Below, in pieces: positions 44,055 through 47,891 of a stretch of DNA of 47,891 nt; position 1 is the first letter of the stretch, and each line of letters begins with the position of its first letter. This stretch comes from Peribacillus muralis (lineage in GTDB: Bacteria; Bacillota; Bacilli; Bacillales; DSM-1321), in NCBI RefSeq assembly GCF_001439925.1, contig NZ_LMBV01000011.1:89107-136997 (forward strand), given 5' to 3'. The notes beneath the pieces are model-generated. The model saw nothing but the letters and a program-made list of their open reading frames with translations. It searched no databases and was not told the DNA's origin. Both the position numbers and the translations under genes were made by a program.

Positions 44055-45104
44055 ATGCAGGTAACTGAAGCATGGCTCGAAGAACTGGATGGAAAGCGAA
44101 TCATCGAACATAAGATTGTCACTGATGCCGGGATGGAGGTAACGACTCTTAATTATGGTTGTACAATTACGAGTATCTTCGTTCCGGACCGACATGGAAA
44201 ATCAGAAAATGTTGTGCTCGGTTTTGATACTGTTGCCGAATATGAAAAGCATTCCCCTTATTTTGGTTCAGTGGTAGGACGCCATGCGGGTCGGATCAAG
44301 GATGGCCTGTTAACGATAGATGGAGAAACGTACAAACTTGCCCAAAACAATCTTGGAAACCATCTGCATGGCGGCATCAAAGGTTTGGATAAGGTGGTTT
44401 GGGATGTGTCCGTCACCGAAGAAGACGGCTCAATCAGCATTCGCTATAGCCATGTCAGTGATCATCTGAATGAAGGCTATCCAGGAACGGTTGAACTGCT
44501 GGTGATCTATACGGTTACGAACAATAATGAAATCATCCTTACGCTCGAAGGGGAAAGTGATCGGCGAACCGTTTTGAATCTGACCAATCATACGTATTTC
44601 AATTTGAGCGGTGACCTGAAAAGGACCATCGAATCACATCGGCTGACTTTAAATAGCGGTCAATTCCTCGAGCTTGATGAGAGCTTGATACCAACAGGTC
44701 ACGCTATGGATGTGGAGGGCACTGTATTCGATTTCCGCAATGGACGTGTGATACAAGACGGGATCACATCCGAGCATCCCCAAAACGTCTTGGCTGGAAA
44801 CGGCTATGATCATCCTTTTCTGTTAGAGGCGAGCGATGGTGCGGATATTGTTTTGCAAGACGATGAAAGCGGCCGGAGACTTAGCATTGAAACCAATCAG
44901 CCCTCGGTCGTTTTATACACTGGTAATGCATTAGGTGATGATTTTTCCATTCGCGGGAGGCAATCGGGAGAATATTTGGGGATGTGCTTGGAAACGCAGG
45001 GTATCCCAGATGCCATCAATCATCCACAGTTCCCTACTACTCTTGTGGAAAAGGGTGAGCGTTATAAGTCTGTGACAAAGTTGCGTTTTAGCACAATCGA
45101 ATAA
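44055..45104 (+). CDS. galM: Aldose 1-epimerase (galactose mutarotase)
   Basis: 349 residues, the usual length. Catalytic motifs are present: the substrate loop NHLHGG with the first His, NLTNHTYFNLSG with the acid His, and the late MCLETQGIPDA whose Glu is the base. It interconverts beta- and alpha-galactose so that galK receives the alpha anomer. It is the last gene of the operon. GGAGGGG lies 8 nt before the ATG. Confidence 0.96.
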   Translation: MQVTEAWLEELDGKRIIEHKIVTDAGMEVTTLNYGCTITSIFVPDRHGKSENVVLGFDTVAEYEKHSPYFGSVVGRHAGRIKDGLLTIDGETYKLAQNNLGNHLHGGIKGLDKVVWDVSVTEEDGSISIRYSHVSDHLNEGYPGTVELLVIYTVTNNNEIILTLEGESDRRTVLNLTNHTYFNLSGDLKRTIESHRLTLNSGQFLELDESLIPTGHAMDVEGTVFDFRNGRVIQDGITSEHPQNVLAGNGYDHPFLLEASDGADIVLQDDESGRRLSIETNQPSVVLYTGNALGDDFSIRGRQSGEYLGMCLETQGIPDAINHPQFPTTLVEKGERYKSVTKLRFSTIE

Positions 45105-45115
45105 ATAAGCTCCTA

Positions 45116-45176
45116 GAAACCTGACCGCACGGAGGTTTCAGACTGTAGACAAACTCGATATTGGGGTTTGTCTTTT
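45116..45176 (+). terminator. Double hairpin ending the galactose operon
   Basis: GAAACCT / AGGTTTC (45116-45139), then AGACAAAC / GTTTGTCT (45147-45173) with a short T-run. Confidence 0.75.
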
Positions 45177-45252
45177 GATCGTTTCATTTCACTTAGTGCG
45201 AAAACCTAAGATGGCATTCCCATTTCCCGCAGTTTGGAGAATCTGAAGTTTG

Positions 45253-45386
45253 GCCGTTTCATTGCACTGCAGGCGCTCCCTTATCCAGAGGCGGTTGGGG
45301 AGCCTCTGGATAAGGGAGCGCCTGTTGTGTCTCCCCTTGACCGCAGTTCCCGCAGGAGTCTCGCACCTTCCGTTCCATTCCACTTT
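45253..45386. repeat. Dispersed intergenic repeat, copy 3, with a perfect 23-bp hairpin
   Basis: Shares the outer blocks of the family (GCACTGCAGGCGCTCCC at one end; GCAGGAGTCTCGCACCTTCC and GTTCCATTCCACT at the other). The middle has been replaced by an exact inverted repeat: 45270-45292 pairs base for base with 45302-45324 around a 9-nt loop. The arms begin CAGGCGCTCCC and end CAGAGGC. Confidence 0.9.
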
Positions 45387-45511
45387 GTATTAATACGAGG
45401 TTAGTTTCAATTACTACTTCTAAAAAATCTGCACCGATATCCTAGATTAGTCGTTAAAGCATTCTGTTGAATACATAAACCCATCGAATGGTGAACTTAC
45501 TATTTAAGATA

Positions 45512-45889
45512 CTAGAATCTTTGCAGTTTTTCTTTTTCTTGTAGCTCATAAGTTGCTAACTTATAACTGATTATTTCCAGATGTTTCAGGCTTTCATTCA
45601 ATTGCTTTTGCACCTCTACCTTATGCTGCTTCATCATTTCTTTTCGTTTAGTGAAGGTACTATCGCCTGCTTCATAAAGTTCTACATATATCCTTATTTT
45701 AGAAATGGGCATTCCCGTCATCCTAAGAGCGAGTATAAAATTAATCCAGTTGAGATTTTCTTCGTCATAAATCCTTCTTCCGATGGAATCACGAGAAATA
45801 TTTTTTAAAATCCCTTCCTTTTCATAGAACCGAAGTGTATTTGCCGAAACATTTAAAGTATCAATTACATATTTCATTGAAAAAGACAT
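45512..45889 (-). CDS. MerR family regulator of the divergent dehydrogenase
   Basis: 125 residues from ATG 45889, preceded by AAAGGGGTTGG; an in-frame ATG at 45943 has no ribosome site and would cross an operator. The N-terminal MerR winged helix (KYVIDTLNVSANTLRFYEKEGI in outline, GRRIYDEENLNWI) is followed by a coiled-coil dimerisation helix; there is no large ligand domain. The short type senses metals, oxidants or aldehydes in known cases, but no Cys cluster is present. Two related operator sites lie in the divergent region. Confidence 0.9.
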   Translation of the reverse strand: MSFSMKYVIDTLNVSANTLRFYEKEGILKNISRDSIGRRIYDEENLNWINFILALRMTGMPISKIRIYVELYEAGDSTFTKRKEMMKQHKVEVQKQLNESLKHLEIISYKLATYELQEKEKLQRF

Positions 45890-45903
45890 GAAACCAACCC
45901 CTT

Positions 45904-45922
45904 TATAGTTATTGTAACTATA
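45904..45922. promoter_or_regulatory. Perfect palindrome at the merR ribosome site
   Basis: TATAGTTATTGTAACTATA, 8-bp arms around TTG, immediately upstream of the regulator's AAAGGGG. It shares the core TTATTGTAAC with the dehydrogenase promoter spacer, so it is probably a second MerR operator acting on the regulator's own expression. Confidence 0.7.
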
Positions 45923-45999
45923 ACCAAAATATTTTCTAGACATTAGGATCTTTCATAATTTACTTATATAACAAGAAGTAATCATTAAAAAAATCAGCC

Positions 46000-46030
46000 T
46001 TGACTTATCGTTACAATAATAAACTACACT
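46000..46030 (+). promoter_or_regulatory. MerR-type promoter of the dehydrogenase gene
   Basis: TTGACT (46000-46005), a 19-bp spacer and TACACT (46025-46030). Read on the other strand the spacer contains TTATTGTAAC-GATAA, matching the palindrome at 45904-45922. Confidence 0.85.
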
Positions 46031-46073
46031 TTAAGAGTACTACAAATTCACTAAATATAGGGAGAGATATTAG

Positions 46074-46916
46074 ATGATTCAAAATAATGTATGGTTTGTA
46101 ACAGGTGCTTCTAAAGGTTTAGGGTTAACATTGATTAAAAAATTACTGACTGAAGGATTTAGTGTAGCTGCAACCTCTAGGAATCAGGATCAACTTAATG
46201 CAATAATCACCGAACATAATGAAAATTTTTTACCATTGCAAGTGGATCTTGTAGATGAAGGAAGTGTCAGAAATGCCATTAATAAAACAATTGAGAGGTT
46301 TGGCACAATCGATGTCGTCGTAAATAACGCAGGATTCGGACAATTCGGGGCACTAGAAGAACTAACTGACAAAGAAGCCAGAATGTCATTTGACGTCAAT
46401 GTCTTTGGTACATTGAATGTAATACGTGCGGCGTTACCAAATTTGCGCCAACAAAGATCAGGTCATATTTTTAATCTATCCTCTATCGGAGGTTTCGTCG
46501 GTTTTGATGGGGCAGGAATCTATGGAGCTACAAAATTTGCCATAAACGGGCTAACGGAAAGTCTAGCAACGGACCTAGCCCCATTTGGTATTAAAGCTAC
46601 TTGTGTACTCCCGGGTTTCTTTCGAACAAATTTTTTAAGTGAAGATTCCGTACGTTATCCTAGTGAGCCCATAGATGCTTATAAAGAAGCAACCGAAAAT
46701 ATGAAGGATTTCTATGCTGAGAAAAATGGAAAGCAACTGGGGGATCCAAATAAAGCTACTGAAGTTTTTATTGAATTAAGCCGTTTAGAAAACCCTCCAG
46801 TCCATTTATTTTTAGGAAGTGATGCACACGAATTATTTCAGAACAAGGTAGAACAATTAACAAAAGAAGTTTCTGACTGGGTGGAGTTATCAACATACAC
46901 AGATATTAAAGAGTAA
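46074..46916 (+). CDS. Short-chain dehydrogenase/reductase
   Basis: 280 residues. Classical SDR motifs are present: the cofactor loop TGASKGLG (~10-17), NNAG (~85-88), the catalytic Ser in LSSIGG (~140), and YGATK (Tyr/Lys ~155/159), then LPGFFRT. An Arg after strand 2 (TSRN) favours NADP(H). The ~30-residue C-terminal extension fits the oxidoreductase subgroup annotated as SDR family oxidoreductase in bacilli. Substrate unknown. It is under the divergent MerR regulator, so it is probably induced by the compound it reduces. GGGAGAG lies 8 nt before the ATG. Confidence 0.93.
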   Translation: MIQNNVWFVTGASKGLGLTLIKKLLTEGFSVAATSRNQDQLNAIITEHNENFLPLQVDLVDEGSVRNAINKTIERFGTIDVVVNNAGFGQFGALEELTDKEARMSFDVNVFGTLNVIRAALPNLRQQRSGHIFNLSSIGGFVGFDGAGIYGATKFAINGLTESLATDLAPFGIKATCVLPGFFRTNFLSEDSVRYPSEPIDAYKEATENMKDFYAEKNGKQLGDPNKATEVFIELSRLENPPVHLFLGSDAHELFQNKVEQLTKEVSDWVELSTYTDIKE

Positions 46917-47037
46917 CATATCCTTTTGATTGTTTGTGGAACAGTTACCTAAATTCTAAACTTGCAAACTATAAAAGAAATAAAATCTCTTCATCTTTAT
47001 CGAGTATTCCGCTAAACGGCACTTTAATGAAGTAACT

Positions 47038-47082
47038 AAATCCTAATTTCTCGGTGATAAAAGTGAGAAATTAGGATTTTTT
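47038..47082 (+). terminator. Terminator of the dehydrogenase gene
   Basis: 15-bp stem AAATCCTAATTTCTC / GAGAAATTAGGATTT, a 12-nt loop and a T-run. Confidence 0.92.
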
Positions 47083-47171
47083 ATATGTGGATTTACGTAC
47101 CGATACAATTCCGTAGTTCCCTGATATTACTCTATTGTAGAAAAAAATTGATGAATTTGGTTAAATTCTAA

Positions 47172-47203
47172 AAAGGTCAACCAGAAATATCTGGTTGACC
47201 TTT
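47172..47203 (-). terminator. Terminator of the collagen-like gene
   Basis: AAAGGTCAACCAG / CTGGTTGACCTTT, perfect 13-bp stem and a 6-nt loop. The T-run (five) is on the minus strand, so it serves the gene entering from the right. Confidence 0.8.
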
Positions 47204-47362
47204 AAATATGAAGAACCCGTTTGTTCAATAAAAAGCAGGTGGGATTGTGAAAAAGAGTGATTCCTTATATTTAGAGCAAAGAGTTGTCATGGGGATTAAA
47301 AGCCACCTACGAATCGAGCTCCAACTTGGTTTGATATGGAGTCTGTCACATTATCGTCTCGT
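47204..47362. other. Spacer between the terminator and the collagen-like gene stop
   Basis: About 160 bp. Nothing convincing was seen. Plus-strand reading frames that run through it extend antisense over the collagen-like gene and are shadows. Confidence 0.4.
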
Positions 47363-47891
47363 CTATCCGAGTCGCGTGATAACAAGGTGTGCTGTAACAG
47401 GCCTTATTCCTCCAGCTAAAGGAGTTATGGTAATCGGCGCATTGCCAGCAGGATTTCGTACAGTGAGTATTGAATTGATTACTGTCGTTTGTACAAGAGC
47501 CATTCCTACTATCTGGGAAGTACCAGTTACTCGACCAGCTACCGTATCAGTTAAATCAGCGCCGTTTAAAGTTAAAACCAATTGACCTGGGTCGGTCACA
47601 CTCACCTGGAATAAGACCTGATACGTGCCAATTGCAGACAAGGTAAATGAATCGGCAGTAGTCCGAACAATAGACGTGCCACTAGTAGGTCCATCTTGTG
47701 GAAAATCAACGTCTGTACCAGGAGCAACAGGTGTAAGATTATCAGGAGGCATTATTGCAAAAAAGTCTGCAAAACCTAAAACACCCCCCTGATCGCCTTG
47801 AGGACCTTGGAATCCTTGAGGCCCTTGTTCCCCTTGAGGTCCCTGGAATCCTTGAGGCCCTTGTTCCCCTTGAGGTCCCTGGAATCCTTGA
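47363..47891 (-). CDS. Collagen-like exosporium protein (BclA-type), 3' part
   Basis: Partial: the start lies beyond the right edge. The visible 175 residues open with G-X-Y repeats of the form GPQGEQGPQGFQ, then GDQGG and a C-terminal domain (~130 residues: FADFFAIMPPDN, VAPGTDVDFPQDGPTS, a beta-rich body, ending VITRLG). This is the layout of BclA-like spore-surface glycoproteins whose C-terminal domain trimerises as a TNF-like jelly roll. It would be made in the mother cell late in sporulation. Whether an N-terminal exosporium-targeting motif is present cannot be seen. Confidence 0.88.
   Translation of the reverse strand, partial: QGFQGPQGEQGPQGFQGPQGEQGPQGFQGPQGDQGGVLGFADFFAIMPPDNLTPVAPGTDVDFPQDGPTSGTSIVRTTADSFTLSAIGTYQVLFQVSVTDPGQLVLTLNGADLTDTVAGRVTGTSQIVGMALVQTTVINSILTVRNPAGNAPITITPLAGGIRPVTAHLVITRLG
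47820..47891. repeat. Perfect 36-bp tandem repeat in the collagen region
   Basis: Two identical 36-bp units (47820-47855 and 47856-47891), each coding twelve residues (four G-X-Y triplets), reach the window edge and probably continue. Such identical units recombine easily, so length polymorphism between strains is expected. Confidence 0.93.

Noticed and set aside
45189..45383. Minus-strand frame over repeat copy 3
   Set aside because: It spans the perfect 23-bp hairpin and repeat blocks; no start signal.
47247..47585. Plus-strand ORF of 112 codons opposite the collagen-like gene
   Set aside because: It is antisense to a clear BclA-like C-terminal domain. A purine-rich stretch precedes it, but its composition is a shadow.

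Overview
The window looks like a chromosomal segment of a low-GC, spore-forming Bacillaceae bacterium, most likely a Peribacillus/Bacillus simplex-like species. This is inferred from strong AGGAGG ribosome sites, frequent TTG/GTG starts, sigma-A promoters, a CodY box, Bacillus-type intergenic repeats and, at the right edge, a BclA-like collagen protein typical of the exosporium. No rRNA, tRNA, CRISPR array, prophage or insertion sequence was seen. Most of it is ordinary accessory chromosome organised as small operons with clear hairpin terminators.

Layout. 1-190 is a degenerate ~20-bp tandem repeat. 333-4526 encodes a very large secreted protein that joins a phosphodiester glycosidase domain to a calcineurin-type phosphoesterase. 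4600-5778 (minus) is a PadR regulator / pentapeptide-repeat / 32-residue membrane peptide operon. 5994-8667 holds a bacterial PH-domain membrane protein, a VOC protein, a methyltransferase and an RsbR-like STAS protein with a possible sigma-B promoter. 8793-10810 (minus) is a Ktr-type K+ channel pair with a structured leader. 11271-18568 holds a small conserved-looking gene, an MFS exporter, a TetR-controlled ABC-2 exporter, a BltD-like acetyltransferase with a divergent MerR regulator, a VanZ gene that looks frameshifted, and an EamA transporter. 18684-19157 (minus) is a lipoprotein gene with no canonical start codon. 19560-20372 is a soluble YlmA-like ABC ATPase.

20729-27903 is a two-gene operon for a surface 5'-nucleotidase and a giant secreted double nuclease (EEP-type plus endonuclease I). 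Together they could take extracellular nucleic acid to nucleosides and phosphate. sdaAB-sdaAA (serine dehydratase), a 52-residue gene, a GNAT enzyme and a DinB protein follow, then brnQ under a near-perfect CodY box.

34259-45104 is a galactoside utilisation region: a CUT1 sugar ABC transporter, a GanR-like LacI regulator, an intracellular GH2 beta-galactosidase, galK, galT and galM. The transporter operon and the hydrolase/Leloir operon each carry a closely matching 18-bp operator beside a strong promoter, so they probably form one regulon. galE is absent. The end holds a MerR-controlled short-chain dehydrogenase with two matching operators and the 3' part of the collagen-like gene.

The least expected signals are: two genes whose best-placed start codon is ATC; a three-way-junction RNA plus a 49-codon leader ORF in front of the K+ channel; a C-terminal module apparently shared by the two secreted nucleic-acid enzymes; a dispersed repeat family with three copies, one holding a perfect 23-bp hairpin; and the PadR/HAAS-pentapeptide/micro-membrane-protein operon.
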